Below are positions 31,613-41,854 of a stretch of DNA of 64,000 nucleotides, one piece after another (position 1 is the stretch's first letter; the number at the start of each line of letters is the position of its first letter). This stretch comes from Leptolyngbyaceae cyanobacterium clean351. Lineage in GTDB: Bacteria > Cyanobacteriota > Cyanobacteriia > DAIDHW01. The translations under genes and the position numbers were made by a program. The notes below the pieces were generated by a model that saw only the letters and a list, made by a program, of their open reading frames with translations, was not told where the DNA came from and did no database searches. Where the stretch lies: NCBI GenBank assembly GCA_027451865.1, contig DAIDHW010000001.1:841530-905529 (forward strand). Reading direction: 5' to 3'.

Positions 31613-32962
31613 TCAGATCCAGGCCTGGATCGCTTCTCTGTAATAGTTTTTTTGTCTTAAGCCTTTAATTTCCCCGAGAAGTTCTTTGTGCTTAAAAAAC
31701 TGGACTGTGGGCGTGCCCACAATACCAGCTTCAGCTACCACTTCCTTGTCTTTTTGAATATCTATTTCCACGTAGTGGATTTGGCCGGCAAACTCCGCCA
31801 CGATCTTGTCTAAGATCGGTTTGAGAATATGACAGGGACCACAGTCACAGGAGGCATACTTAACCACTAGCAGACGGGAGCTCTCATGGTATAACTGGCG
31901 CAGGGCCCGGCCGCCCCAATGGCGGGTGACCTTGAGGTCTACCTGGTCATCGGCCCCTGGAGTAGGAGCCTTCTCAGGGGCTGCGGGCGGGTCTGCCGCT
32001 GATGATTGTAGGGGTTGCAGAAACCCTTGGGCTGATAACCAGCGCTCCGCCTGAAGCGCAGCTATGCAGCCCGATCCGGCGGCGGTGATGGCTTGGCGGA
32101 ACTCGTGGTCTTGGGCATCCCCTGCCGCAAATACCCCATCCTTACTAGTGATGGCAGAGCCGGGTACGGTGACAATGTAACCATTTTCATCTAGCTCCAA
32201 CTGGTTACGAAATAAAGAGGTGTTAGGGATATGCCCAATGGCGTAAAACAATCCCTTTAGGGATAGGCAGCTGACCGCTCCGGACTCACAATCCTCTAGT
32301 CGTACCCCCTCGATGACCCCGTTGCTCCCCAAAAGCTCAATCGGTCGAGTTCGCCAGCGGACGAGGATCTTGGGGTTCCTAAACAAGCGCTCCTGCATGG
32401 TCTGGCTAGCTCGCAGCCGACTCCCGCGCACCAACAAATGGACCCGGGAAGCATACCTACTCAGGTAGATCGCCTCCTCCACACTGGCATCACCGCCGCC
32501 AACAACTCCAAGGGGGACATCGGCAAAATGGGGTAAGTTGCCATCACACATGGCACATGACGAAATGGTCCGGCCCCAAAATTCTTCTTCCCGAGGTAAA
32601 CCTAGGCGCCGCGGCCTAGACCCAGTGGCAATAATCAAGCTTAGAGCTTGCAGCTGCTGATCCGCGGTGCTCAAACGGAAAGGGTGTTGGCTAATGTCAA
32701 CCCAGGTCACATCCTCTAGGTAAACTGTCGTGCCCCAGCGCTCTGCCTGGGCCTGCATTTGCTCCATCAACACTGGTCCCGAAATGCCCTCGGCAAAACC
32801 GGGAAAATTCTCCACCATTCCCGTAGACATCAACTGCCCCCCCGGGGAGTTATGCAAGCCGGCAAAAAGTACTGGCTTGAGACCAGCCCGAGCAGCATAG
32901 ATGGCTGCGGTATACCCTGCTGGGCCCGAACCAACAATCACTAAGCTTTTTGTGGCAGACAA
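31613..32962 (-). CDS. NADPH-dependent thioredoxin reductase with C-terminal thioredoxin domain (NTRC type)
   Basis: VIVGSGPAGYTAAIYAARAGL, CAMCDG, C-terminal Trx domain SCDCGPCHILKPIL; TTG start at 32962 proposed (ORF open to 33052). Confidence 0.92.
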   Translation of the reverse strand: MSATKSLVIVGSGPAGYTAAIYAARAGLKPVLFAGLHNSPGGQLMSTGMVENFPGFAEGISGPVLMEQMQAQAERWGTTVYLEDVTWVDISQHPFRLSTADQQLQALSLIIATGSRPRRLGLPREEEFWGRTISSCAMCDGNLPHFADVPLGVVGGGDASVEEAIYLSRYASRVHLLVRGSRLRASQTMQERLFRNPKILVRWRTRPIELLGSNGVIEGVRLEDCESGAVSCLSLKGLFYAIGHIPNTSLFRNQLELDENGYIVTVPGSAITSKDGVFAAGDAQDHEFRQAITAAGSGCIAALQAERWLSAQGFLQPLQSSAADPPAAPEKAPTPGADDQVDLKVTRHWGGRALRQLYHESSRLLVVKYASCDCGPCHILKPILDKIVAEFAGQIHYVEIDIQKDKEVVAEAGIVGTPTVQFFKHKELLGEIKGLRQKNYYREAIQAWI

Positions 32963-33171
32963 GTTTATTACCCAAGCATATGGGCCTGATCTACTCCCCG
33001 GAGCACACCCGGGGACTGCAGAGGAGAGTGGGAATCTCAATCCCGGCCCCAAGGGTGGCTGACATCAACCGACTCCCTTAACTACTTCGGTAATGAGCCA
33101 CCTCGGACCGATCAGGACATCAACTAAAACGGCTGTATTTACCGGGCGAACCTCAGTCAGACCCACCAGAA

Positions 33172-33498
33172 CTACTGAAGATGTTTATCTAGGGTGCTGG
33201 CAAGGTTTGTCTTGGGTACTGCTCCCTGAACCATATCCACCTGCTGGCCACCCTTGAAGATCATCAGAGTAGGGATGCTGCGGATACCGTACTGGCTGGC
33301 GGTAGCAGGATTATCGTCGGTATTAAGCTTGAGGACTTTAAACTGCCCTGCGTATTCCTGAGCAATTTCATCCACAACTGGAGCCACCATACGGCAGGGA
33401 CCACACCAGGGAGCCCAAAAATCTACTAGCACCGGCAACTGACTCTCTAGCACTTCCTGCTTAAAGGTAGCATCTGTGACATCTGCAACAACTGACAT
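33172..33498 (-). CDS. trxA: Thioredoxin
   Basis: [22 protein letters not shown]. Confidence 0.97.
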   Translation of the reverse strand: MSVVADVTDATFKQEVLESQLPVLVDFWAPWCGPCRMVAPVVDEIAQEYAGQFKVLKLNTDDNPATASQYGIRSIPTLMIFKGGQQVDMVQGAVPKTNLASTLDKHLQ

Positions 33499-33611
33499 AC
33501 CGGCAACCCTTGGCGTCTAGGTTTAATGTTTCCAGGAGCAGGTCTGAGTTTCAGACTTACCCTGTGGTCAGTCTATCAAATTTGGATCCTACATGGGTAA
33601 CGACACATATA

Positions 33612-33683
33612 GGAAACCGCCTAGACTATGAAGCCCAGGCGGAGTGTGGTGTGAGGAGTGAACGGAAACGTGTGTCTCCGCCA
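33612..33683 (-). ncRNA. yfr1: Yfr1-like cyanobacterial small RNA
   Basis: Minus strand GGCGGAGACACACGTTTCCGTTCACTCCTCACACCACACTCCGCCTGGGCTTCATAGTCTAGGCGGTTTCC: 5' stem, unpaired ACTCCTCACAC (33649-33659), 3' CCGCCT/AGGCGG hairpin with T-run; lies between guaB3 and trxA; -10-like TAGAAT at 33690-33695. Ends approximate. Confidence 0.88.
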
Positions 33684-33730
33684 TCTACTATTCTAAGATA
33701 CACCAAAGTTTTTGAGCGTTACGAACTTCT

Positions 33731-34894
33731 CTATCGGCCCATACCCAACTGTTGAGCCTTCTGATAGACCTTACCCTCCGTTAATAGGGAAGGAGCAATC
33801 ACCACTTCCACCTGCTGCATCTGGCGGATGGTCTGGGCGCCTAGGGTACCCATGCTGGTACGCAGGGCTCCGAGGAGGTTGTGGGTGCCATCGTCTAGTT
33901 GAGCCGGACCCCGGAGGATTTGCTCTAAAGTACCCGTAGTCCCAACCCGAATTCTTGTCCCCCGAGGCAAAACCGGGCTGGGGGTAGCCATACCCCAGTG
34001 ATACCCACGGCCGGGAGCTTCCTGGGCCCGGGCAAAGGGAGAACCCATCATCACAGCGTCAGCACCACAGGCAATGCACTTACACATATCACCGCCGGTA
34101 ACCAGACCGCCATCGGCAATAACTGGGATGTAGACTCCGGTTTCCTGGAAAAACTGTTCTCGAGCAGCGGCGGCATCAGCTATGGCCGTGGCCTGGGGCA
34201 CCCCTACTCCTAGTACGCCCCGGGAGGTACAGGCCGCCCCGGGACCAATTCCCACAAGTACAGCCGCTGCTCCAGCCCGCATCAGTTCGAGGGTGATCTC
34301 CCAGGTGACGCAATTGCCGAGGACTACCGGAATGGGCAACTCGCGACAGAATTTAGCCAAATCTAAGGGCGCAGCATCAGTCGGGGCCAGATGACTCGTA
34401 GAAACCACGGTCCCCTGGACAAAAAACAAGTCCGCTCCAGCCTCGACGGCGGTCTGAGCCCATTTGAGCGCTCCCAGGGGGGTGGTACTGACGGCCGCAA
34501 TCCCCCCCTGCTGTTTAATTTCCTGGATCCTGCGGGTGATTAGTTCAGGGTGAATGGGAGCTTGGTAGAGTTTTTGCATTAAAGGCACAAATCTCTGCCC
34601 ATCAACGGTAGCAATCTGGTCAAGTACCGGGTTTGGGTCCAGATAGCGGGTCTGGATACCCTCCAGATTTAACACTCCCAAAGCTCCCAGGCGGGTCAAG
34701 GCCACAGCCACAGCCACGTCAACCACCCCATCCATGGCACTGGCGAGGATCGGGACTTCTCGTTGTATGGGTCCGAGGGACCAGCTGGTGTCTGCTAGAC
34801 TTGGGTCTAAGGTTCTAGAACCTGGTACTAAAGCAATTTCATCGATGCCGTAGGCTCGACGAGCAGTTTTCCCCCGTCCGATTAAAATCTCCAC
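33731..34894 (-). CDS. GuaB3-family IMP dehydrogenase-related protein
   Basis: [54 protein letters not shown]. Confidence 0.94.
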   Translation of the reverse strand: MEILIGRGKTARRAYGIDEIALVPGSRTLDPSLADTSWSLGPIQREVPILASAMDGVVDVAVAVALTRLGALGVLNLEGIQTRYLDPNPVLDQIATVDGQRFVPLMQKLYQAPIHPELITRRIQEIKQQGGIAAVSTTPLGALKWAQTAVEAGADLFFVQGTVVSTSHLAPTDAAPLDLAKFCRELPIPVVLGNCVTWEITLELMRAGAAAVLVGIGPGAACTSRGVLGVGVPQATAIADAAAAREQFFQETGVYIPVIADGGLVTGGDMCKCIACGADAVMMGSPFARAQEAPGRGYHWGMATPSPVLPRGTRIRVGTTGTLEQILRGPAQLDDGTHNLLGALRTSMGTLGAQTIRQMQQVEVVIAPSLLTEGKVYQKAQQLGMGR

Positions 34895-34944
34895 TGTACC
34901 TTCCCATCGCTATCTTTGCCAGCTTAGCAGACCTAGGCTGCCGG

Positions 34945-36555
34945 CTACCGGTTGGGCACTCCCGGGAGGTGATGTAGCCCCAAACCGTACTCAAGTCCCT
35001 CCACTACGGCCTGGTAGGAGGCCTGGAGAATGTTGCCTGAGACGCCTACGGTCATCCAGCGCCGGGTGCCGTCACTTGATTCTACCAGGACCCGGGTCTT
35101 AGCCTGGGTGCCACTGTGGCCATCTAAAATCCGCACCTTGTAATCCGTCAAGCACACCTGGGCCAACACCGGATAGAAATTCACCAGGGCCTTACGCAGG
35201 GCACAGTCCAGAGCTGATACCGGTCCGTTACCCTCCGCCGCCGTCAGGATCTGCTCGCCGTTAACCGTCACCTTGACTGTAGCTAGAGAGCCAGAGCTGG
35301 AGCCCGAGTGAACCTGGAAATCCTGGACTTGGAAACGGTGGGGGCGCTGGCCCATGACTTCCCATACTAGTAGCTCAAAACTGGCTGCCGCCGCCTCGAA
35401 CTGATAGCCTTCCTGCTCTAGGTCCTTCAGGTGCTCAAGGATCAGGTGAGCCCGGGGGTCCTGACGGGTCAGATCTAGGCCCATGGCCCGGGTCTTAGCG
35501 AGGATGTTACTGAGGCCAGCCTGGTCGGAAATTACAATGCGTCGCAGGTTACCAACGGCTTCCGGGGTGATGTGCTCGTAGGTGAGGGGGTTACGCTCCA
35601 CGGCACTGACGTGTAATCCCCCCTTATGGGCAAAAGCCGAGCTGCCCACAAAGGGGGCATGCTCATCCGGGGCCAGGTTGACAATTTCACTCACCCGGTG
35701 ACTGACCTGAGTTAGATGGGACATCCGGTCGGGGGGCAAGCACTGGTAATCGAGCTTAAGCTGCAGATTAGGGACTACTGAGCACAGGTTAGTATTCCCA
35801 CAGCGCTCCCCATAGCCATTGACCGTCCCTTGGACCATCTGGGCTCCCGCCAAGACAGCAGCCAAGCTGTTGGCAACGGCGGTGCCGCTGTCATTGTGGG
35901 CGTGAATACCTAGGTTAGCTTCTCCAAAGTACTGCCGCACCTGGGTGACTACCTGACTGATCTCGGCCGGCAGGGTGCCGCCATTGGTATCACAGAGTAC
36001 CAGCCACTCGGCCCCTGCCTCCCGAGCAGCCGCCAAGGTAGCTAGGGCGTAGTCCTGATTGTGACGGTAGCCGTCAAACCAGTGCTCCGCATCGTAGAGC
36101 ACCCGGCGCTCTTGGGCACACAGATAGGTGATGGTGTCACGGATCATGGCTAAGTTTTCCGCCAGGCTGGTTTTCAGACCCTCTTGAACGTGGAGGTCCC
36201 AAGACTTGCCAACAATTGTCACCCAGCGGGTGCCAGCGGCCAGCAGAGCTTGGATCATCGGGTCTTCGACTGCCAGACGGTGGGGCCGGCGAGTGAAACA
36301 GAAAGCTACCATCTCTGCCTGTTCCAGAGGATGCTCCCGCACCTGCCAGAAGAACTGAACATCCTTGGGGTTAGCGCCTGGCCATCCCCCCTCAATGAAG
36401 GGCACCCCCAACTGGTCTAGTTCGCGGGCAATCCGCAGCTTATCTTCCAAAGAGAGGGAGAGGCCTTCGCGCTGGGCTCCATCTCGGAGCGTGGTGTCGT
36501 AGATCTGAACTAACCGGGAGGGAGCCATAGGCACCAGGATAGAGAAGGAATGCAA
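34945..36555 (-). CDS. cimA: Citramalate synthase
   Basis: YDTTLRDGAQREGLSLSLEDKLRIARELDQLGVPFIEGGWPGANPKD; GIHAHNDSGTAVANS. Confidence 0.95.
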   Translation of the reverse strand: MHSFSILVPMAPSRLVQIYDTTLRDGAQREGLSLSLEDKLRIARELDQLGVPFIEGGWPGANPKDVQFFWQVREHPLEQAEMVAFCFTRRPHRLAVEDPMIQALLAAGTRWVTIVGKSWDLHVQEGLKTSLAENLAMIRDTITYLCAQERRVLYDAEHWFDGYRHNQDYALATLAAAREAGAEWLVLCDTNGGTLPAEISQVVTQVRQYFGEANLGIHAHNDSGTAVANSLAAVLAGAQMVQGTVNGYGERCGNTNLCSVVPNLQLKLDYQCLPPDRMSHLTQVSHRVSEIVNLAPDEHAPFVGSSAFAHKGGLHVSAVERNPLTYEHITPEAVGNLRRIVISDQAGLSNILAKTRAMGLDLTRQDPRAHLILEHLKDLEQEGYQFEAAAASFELLVWEVMGQRPHRFQVQDFQVHSGSSSGSLATVKVTVNGEQILTAAEGNGPVSALDCALRKALVNFYPVLAQVCLTDYKVRILDGHSGTQAKTRVLVESSDGTRRWMTVGVSGNILQASYQAVVEGLEYGLGLHHLPGVPNR

Positions 36556-36720
36556 GAGGATAGCTAGACAATCCCATGGTAGCCTGAACAGTCAGGCCCG
36601 CCAGACCCCCCACCCGGGCTTAGCAATGAGCCCGGTATTCGGGCAGCAGTCCCGGAGAAATTCGGCTAGCATTGATACTAGTATCTGTTGGTAAGTGTTA
36701 AGAGTGAGGTAAGGTCTAGG

Positions 36721-38202
36721 ATGGATTTTCAGACGACTAGTAAAAGCCTCCTCGATTGGTCTGGTGATGGTCTGGGGTTCGGTTTGTTTGAAGAGGCCAC
36801 GGAATTAACTGCCGATCTAGCGCAGCTGAATCAGCGCGTCGCTGGTAACCTGGCGGATCTCATCATTGAACTGGAATTTAAGGGCAAGGAAGGCAGCACC
36901 GGTGTCTTGCGTGTGGGCAGTCAAGGTCCCGTGCGCAAGTTGCTTCTGATCGGCCTGGGCAAGCAGGGGGATTTTGGCGCAGACAAGTTGCGTCGGGCCA
37001 GTGCTACCCTAGCCCGGTTGGCTAGAAAGGAAAAGCTCAAAACCTTAGCCTTAAGCCTACCGCTACCCGGGGGCGACCAAGCCCTAGCTGCCCAGATGAT
37101 GGTGGAGGGAGTTGAACTAGGCCTATACCAAGACCAGCGGTTCAAATCCGAACCTGAGGATAAAAGTCAAACTCCCGAGGCCGTAGTTTTCCTAGGTCTG
37201 GAACCCCAGGCGGCAGCCATCGCCAAGGGCCAAGCCATGGCCGCCGGCGTGAATCTGGCCCGCCAACTAGTGGCAGCCCCAGCCAACGTAGTCAACCCGG
37301 TCACCCTTGCCCAGACGGCAGCGGATATTGCGGCCCAGGGAGGCTTGAGCCTAGAGGTCCTCGAACAGGAAGAGTGTGAAAAGTTTGGTCAGGGCATGGG
37401 GGCTTTCCTAGGAGTGGCCCGGGCTTCCGATCTGCCGCCCAAGTTTATTCACCTCACCTACAAACCCACTGGCACCCCCCGCCGGAAGCTAGCCATCGTT
37501 GGTAAGGGCTTGACCTTTGATTCAGGGGGTCTGAATTTGAAGGTAGCCGGCAGCGGCATTGAAACTATGAAGATGGATATGGGGGGGGCCGCAGCCGTAC
37601 TAGGGGCAGCCCAGGTAATTGGCCAACTGCAACCCGACGTAGAAGTTCACTTCATCTCAGCAGTCACTGAGAACATGATCAGCGGCCGAGCCCTCCACCC
37701 TGGGGATGTACTCACTGCTGCCAACGGTAAAACCATTGAGGTTGGCAATACCGATGCAGAGGGCCGCCTGACCCTGGCGGACGCGCTAGTGTTCACGGAA
37801 AGTCTTAAGGTGGATGCGATTGTGGACCTAGCCACCCTAACAGGAGCCTGCGTGGTAGCCCTAGGGGATGAAATGGCCGGCCTGTGGAGCACAAGTAAAA
37901 CGCTCCAGGCCGAACTGCTAGAGGCAGCTGAGCTGGCTGGGGAAAAGCTGTGGCCCATGCCCCTGGAGGAAAAATACCTGGAGGGCATTAAATCCCCCAT
38001 TGCCGACTGGAAAAATGTCGGGCCGCGGGGGGGTGGAGCGATCACGGCGGCTCTGTTCCTGAAACAATTCGTCCAGGAAACCCCTTGGGCTCACCTGGAT
38101 GTGGCAGGCCCAGTCTGGGCTGACAAGGAAAATGGCTGTAATGGTGCTGGAGCTACAGGTTACGGGGTCAGGACTTTAGTCAACTGGGTCATGAGTTCCT
38201 AA
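36721..38202 (+). CDS. pepA: Leucyl aminopeptidase
   Basis: [14 protein letters not shown] and [14 protein letters not shown]. Confidence 0.96.
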   Translation: MDFQTTSKSLLDWSGDGLGFGLFEEATELTADLAQLNQRVAGNLADLIIELEFKGKEGSTGVLRVGSQGPVRKLLLIGLGKQGDFGADKLRRASATLARLARKEKLKTLALSLPLPGGDQALAAQMMVEGVELGLYQDQRFKSEPEDKSQTPEAVVFLGLEPQAAAIAKGQAMAAGVNLARQLVAAPANVVNPVTLAQTAADIAAQGGLSLEVLEQEECEKFGQGMGAFLGVARASDLPPKFIHLTYKPTGTPRRKLAIVGKGLTFDSGGLNLKVAGSGIETMKMDMGGAAAVLGAAQVIGQLQPDVEVHFISAVTENMISGRALHPGDVLTAANGKTIEVGNTDAEGRLTLADALVFTESLKVDAIVDLATLTGACVVALGDEMAGLWSTSKTLQAELLEAAELAGEKLWPMPLEEKYLEGIKSPIADWKNVGPRGGGAITAALFLKQFVQETPWAHLDVAGPVWADKENGCNGAGATGYGVRTLVNWVMSS

Positions 38203-38213
38203 GGAGTGGGGCC

Positions 38214-38897
38214 GTGGGCACAATCTTGGTGATTGAGGATGAGGATGCAATCCGCTCCAATATTCTCGAGATGCTCGAGGACGAAGGGTTCGAGGCCTTG
38301 GGGGCAGAAAATGGTCTCATGGGGGTGCTCTGGAGCCAAGACAACATCCCAGACCTGGTGATCTGTGATGTCATGATGCCAGAGTTAGACGGTCATGGGG
38401 TGCTCATGGCCCTGCGCAGCAACCCAGCAACGGAACTAGTACCCTTTGTGTTCCTAAGTGCCAAGGCAGCCAAAAGTGATCTGCGCCAGGGAATGAACCT
38501 AGGGGCGGATGACTACATGACCAAGCCCTTTACCAAGAGGGAACTCCTAGACACGGTCCAAGCCCAGTTAAAGAAGCACGCCAGTCTAGCTGCCCATATT
38601 CAGGGGATGAAGGGGGCAGGGTTTCCCATGGACAGCCTGCTCCAGTTACCCCTAGGTAATACCCCCGGAGAGATTCTCTGGAGTTTTTTCCGCCAGCTGC
38701 GCGGTTCGGTAGTGCGCATTAAAACTGCGCTACACATGCTTGATGCAGACCAGGGTGGTGATAACACCCTAGTCTACCTGGACATTCTCCAGCAGGAATC
38801 CATGGCTGAGCCAAAGCTACTGCGGGATTATGTTAACTCTTCTAGCTTCCTATCCCAAAAAACTAAGCAGCTGTTGCGGGAGCACCGGTTAGTCTAG
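38214..38897 (+). CDS. Response regulator, receiver domain with non-DNA-binding C-terminal extension
   Basis: VIEDEDAIRSNILEML...DLVICDVMMPELDGHGVL...LSAKA...MTKPF; GTG start. Confidence 0.9.
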   Translation: MGTILVIEDEDAIRSNILEMLEDEGFEALGAENGLMGVLWSQDNIPDLVICDVMMPELDGHGVLMALRSNPATELVPFVFLSAKAAKSDLRQGMNLGADDYMTKPFTKRELLDTVQAQLKKHASLAAHIQGMKGAGFPMDSLLQLPLGNTPGEILWSFFRQLRGSVVRIKTALHMLDADQGGDNTLVYLDILQQESMAEPKLLRDYVNSSSFLSQKTKQLLREHRLV

Positions 38898-38925
38898 GAA
38901 TCACAGGCACCCTGGAGGCCCTGCC

Positions 38926-40563
38926 ATGAACTCCTGGTCTGAAGACTATCACTTGGCAGGGGACAAAGAGCCCCCACTGATCCTGGTGGTAGATGACCAT
39001 TTGAGCGTGCGGATCCAATTACACCGTTGGATCACCGAGGCAGGCTACCGGGTGGAGGAGGCCCGCAATGGTGAGGAGTGTCTGGCGGTCTATAACCAGG
39101 TTCAACCAGACATTGTTCTTTTAGATGCGGTTATGCCGGTTATGGACGGGTTTGCCTGCTGTGCTCACCTGCAGGCGCTGCCCGCCGCCAGCGTGACTCC
39201 GGTTCTGATGATCACAGGCCTAGAAGACCAGGAATCTGTAGACCGCGCTTTCTCTGTCGGGGCCACAGACTTCATCACTAAGCCCATCCACTGGCCAATA
39301 CTACTGCAGCGGCTGCGACGCCTGATTCAGCAGGCGGAGCTTTACCGACAGTTGGGGATGGCTAATCAGAATCTCGAGCAGCGGGTCCAGGAGCGTACCG
39401 CCGCCCTACTCAGCGCCAATCAACAACTCCAGAAGGAAATAGAGAAACATAAACAGGCCCAAGCAGCCCTGCAGTTGACCAAGGAGCGGTTACAGGCAGT
39501 TCTGGATGCGGTACCGGGTTTGGTGTCCTGGATCAGCGCCGATCTCCACTACCTGGGGGTAAATCATTACCTAGCTAACGCTCTCAACCGAGACCCGGAG
39601 GAAATGGTCGGGCAACCAGTGGGGTTTATAGAGTCTGCTGCCCCAGCGGCGCCGTCGGAATTCAACCAGTTTGTCCAAGACTTTTTCGCCAGTGGTACCA
39701 CTACGGCCACCCGAGAACTAGTAGTAATGATTGATGGGGTACCCCAAAACTACCTAATTGTGGCTCAGAGTTACCAGAGTGGCCAGGCGGCTATTTTTAT
39801 CGGTCTGGACATCACAGCGCAGAAGCAAGCAGAAGCGGGAATTCGCCAGGCTTTGGCGCGGGAGCAGGAACTAGGGGAACTCAAGTCCCGCTTCATCTCT
39901 ATGGTCTCCCACGAGCTGCGCACCCCCATGACTACTATTCTCTCCTCGGCGGAAATGCTAGCGGAAGCCGGGCATGTCTGGTCTGAGGAGCGCCGCGTCA
40001 AGCACTTTGACCGGATTCGCGCCGCGGTGAATCGCATGACTAATCTGCTTGGGAATGTGCTGGCAATGGGCAAGTATAGTGCTGGGGTTCTGGAGTTTCA
40101 TCCTGCCCCCCTAGACCTGACCAAGTTTTGCGTTGACCTGGTGGAAGAAATCCAGCAAATGAACGGTCAGGAACACGTGATCATTTTCAGCTGTGCCGAT
40201 GGCTGTCCTCCCATCGTGCATATGGACCACAATCTGCTGCGCTATATCTTTTCCAATCTACTGCTCAACTCGGTAAAGTACTCCCCCCGGGAAAAAACTA
40301 TTTGGTTAAAGCTTACCTGTACTCAAGACCAGGCGGTCTTCCGGGTAGTCGATCAAGGGATCGGTATTCCCAGCGATGATGTACAACACCTCTTCACCAC
40401 TTTCCACCGGGGCCGCAATGTGGGCAACATTCCCGGTACTGGCCTGGGGTTGCCAATTGTAAAGAGCTGCGTTGATCTACACCGGGGTACCATCCATCTA
40501 AAGAGTAAAGTAGGAGTAGGGACAGCCTTCACCATCACCCTGCCCTTGAATACCTTTGTTTGA
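38926..40563 (+). CDS. Hybrid histidine kinase (N-terminal REC, PAS, HisKA, HATPase_c)
   Basis: REC DDHLSVRIQ...DIVLLDAVMPVMDG; HisKA SHELRTPM; N box NLLLNSVKYS; G boxes GIGIP, GTGLGLPIV. Confidence 0.95.
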   Translation: MNSWSEDYHLAGDKEPPLILVVDDHLSVRIQLHRWITEAGYRVEEARNGEECLAVYNQVQPDIVLLDAVMPVMDGFACCAHLQALPAASVTPVLMITGLEDQESVDRAFSVGATDFITKPIHWPILLQRLRRLIQQAELYRQLGMANQNLEQRVQERTAALLSANQQLQKEIEKHKQAQAALQLTKERLQAVLDAVPGLVSWISADLHYLGVNHYLANALNRDPEEMVGQPVGFIESAAPAAPSEFNQFVQDFFASGTTTATRELVVMIDGVPQNYLIVAQSYQSGQAAIFIGLDITAQKQAEAGIRQALAREQELGELKSRFISMVSHELRTPMTTILSSAEMLAEAGHVWSEERRVKHFDRIRAAVNRMTNLLGNVLAMGKYSAGVLEFHPAPLDLTKFCVDLVEEIQQMNGQEHVIIFSCADGCPPIVHMDHNLLRYIFSNLLLNSVKYSPREKTIWLKLTCTQDQAVFRVVDQGIGIPSDDVQHLFTTFHRGRNVGNIPGTGLGLPIVKSCVDLHRGTIHLKSKVGVGTAFTITLPLNTFV

Positions 40564-40631
40564 AGGCGGCTCTAAACCGAAAAATCCCTAGTTCGTGATG
40601 CTAAAATCGGCTCTGGCCTAGACTAGCCCCC

Positions 40632-41255
40632 TTGCTCTCTTTGCCCCTGGTAATGTCGCTTATAAGTTCTCCTCCCGCCCCCCTGATTCTCAAGCATCTC
40701 CCGGACCTAAAGTTACCAGACAATGCCTGTCCTCGCCGAGCCCGGTTGCAAATCGATCTGGTGCTGCTAGCCATTGAGGCTATCGACCTTACTAGTGCAG
40801 AGGCGGCCCTCGCCCTGGCCCAGGAACTAGAACTAGAGCACTTAGTTGGTGGCCGGGTGCACCTTTGGCAGTTGCGCAGCACTAATCCCCTGCGCCGCCA
40901 TGTCCAACGGCGGGCAATGACTCTGCAGGAGGCAAAGGCTCTGGTGGTAATTAGTTGTCAGTTAGCTCGCCGCCTGACGGCTCCCATCCGTCAGCTGCTG
41001 ATGGCCCACGATCAACTACAACAAAAGAAACTCTCCCTAGACCATCACTTTCGCCTCTCCGATTACCTGCAGCGGTTTCGGGCCCACTTTCGGGCGCGCA
41101 TGAATCATCGCCGGGCTACTGTTAACGCCTACTTACTTTCGGAAGAGAAGATGAACTATTTGGCCATACACCTCCTTGAGCAACTGTTGTTCTGCACCGG
41201 TAGTGCAGGAATGCAAAGATTCTGGTGCAGCCTGTTTGACGGGGAGTTACCATGA
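40632..41255 (+). CDS. DUF3038 family protein
   Basis: RARLQIDLVLLAIEAIDLTSAEAAL; position adjacent to DUF4335; start may be internal. Confidence 0.75.
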   Translation: MLSLPLVMSLISSPPAPLILKHLPDLKLPDNACPRRARLQIDLVLLAIEAIDLTSAEAALALAQELELEHLVGGRVHLWQLRSTNPLRRHVQRRAMTLQEAKALVVISCQLARRLTAPIRQLLMAHDQLQQKKLSLDHHFRLSDYLQRFRAHFRARMNHRRATVNAYLLSEEKMNYLAIHLLEQLLFCTGSAGMQRFWCSLFDGELP

Positions 41256-41848
41256 CCATCCGGCGGCAGTATAGTCTGCCTAACTGCACCCTGATTATTG
41301 AGGGGATAGGAGACCCCAGCGCTGCCGGAGAGCTACGCCCCCTGATGACCACTGTGCTCAGTTTCAGCTGCCAGTTGTCTGGCCAGCCAGAACCCCTCCA
41401 GGGCGGCTATGAGGTCCTGCAAGCCCTCCTGTTGGGGGTCAGCAGCTACGCCCAAGGGTTTCTCAGTGGCCTGCAGGGGTCTAATCCTCCGGGGGCATTG
41501 GTACGAATGGCGCGCCTAGGACCCCATACCCATGGGTTAAGGCTGCAGCAGGCGGACACCCCCCAAGAAGTGACCTTAAGCACGGTCCAGCTCTTTGACT
41601 TAGTAGAAGCCTTTGACCAGCTTCTAGCCGACCGTCAAACCTTGCCGGATTTACACCTAGACCTGAAGCCTCGTCCTCGCCACCAAGTCCGTAGCCTCAA
41701 GCCCACCGGCCCCAAGGTTGTCCCGGCCGGGATTGGCATCGCCAGCGTCATCCTCGCCGCCCTACTACTACACCTGTTGCCAGTGCCAAAGGTCCCTGTC
41801 CCCAAGGTTTTCCAACCCCAACCCGTGGCCACCCGGAAACCCGCCTAG
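41252..41848 (+). CDS. DUF4335 family protein
   Basis: MTIRRQYSLPNCTLIIEGIGD; ATGA overlap with DUF3038 gene; C-terminal TM. Confidence 0.78.
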   Translation: MTIRRQYSLPNCTLIIEGIGDPSAAGELRPLMTTVLSFSCQLSGQPEPLQGGYEVLQALLLGVSSYAQGFLSGLQGSNPPGALVRMARLGPHTHGLRLQQADTPQEVTLSTVQLFDLVEAFDQLLADRQTLPDLHLDLKPRPRHQVRSLKPTGPKVVPAGIGIASVILAALLLHLLPVPKVPVPKVFQPQPVATRKPA

Positions 41849-41854
41849 GGAAAG

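Noticed and set aside
37138-37155. tRNA T-loop-like string ggttcaaatccgaacc
   Set aside because: Lies inside pepA with no acceptor or anticodon arms around it
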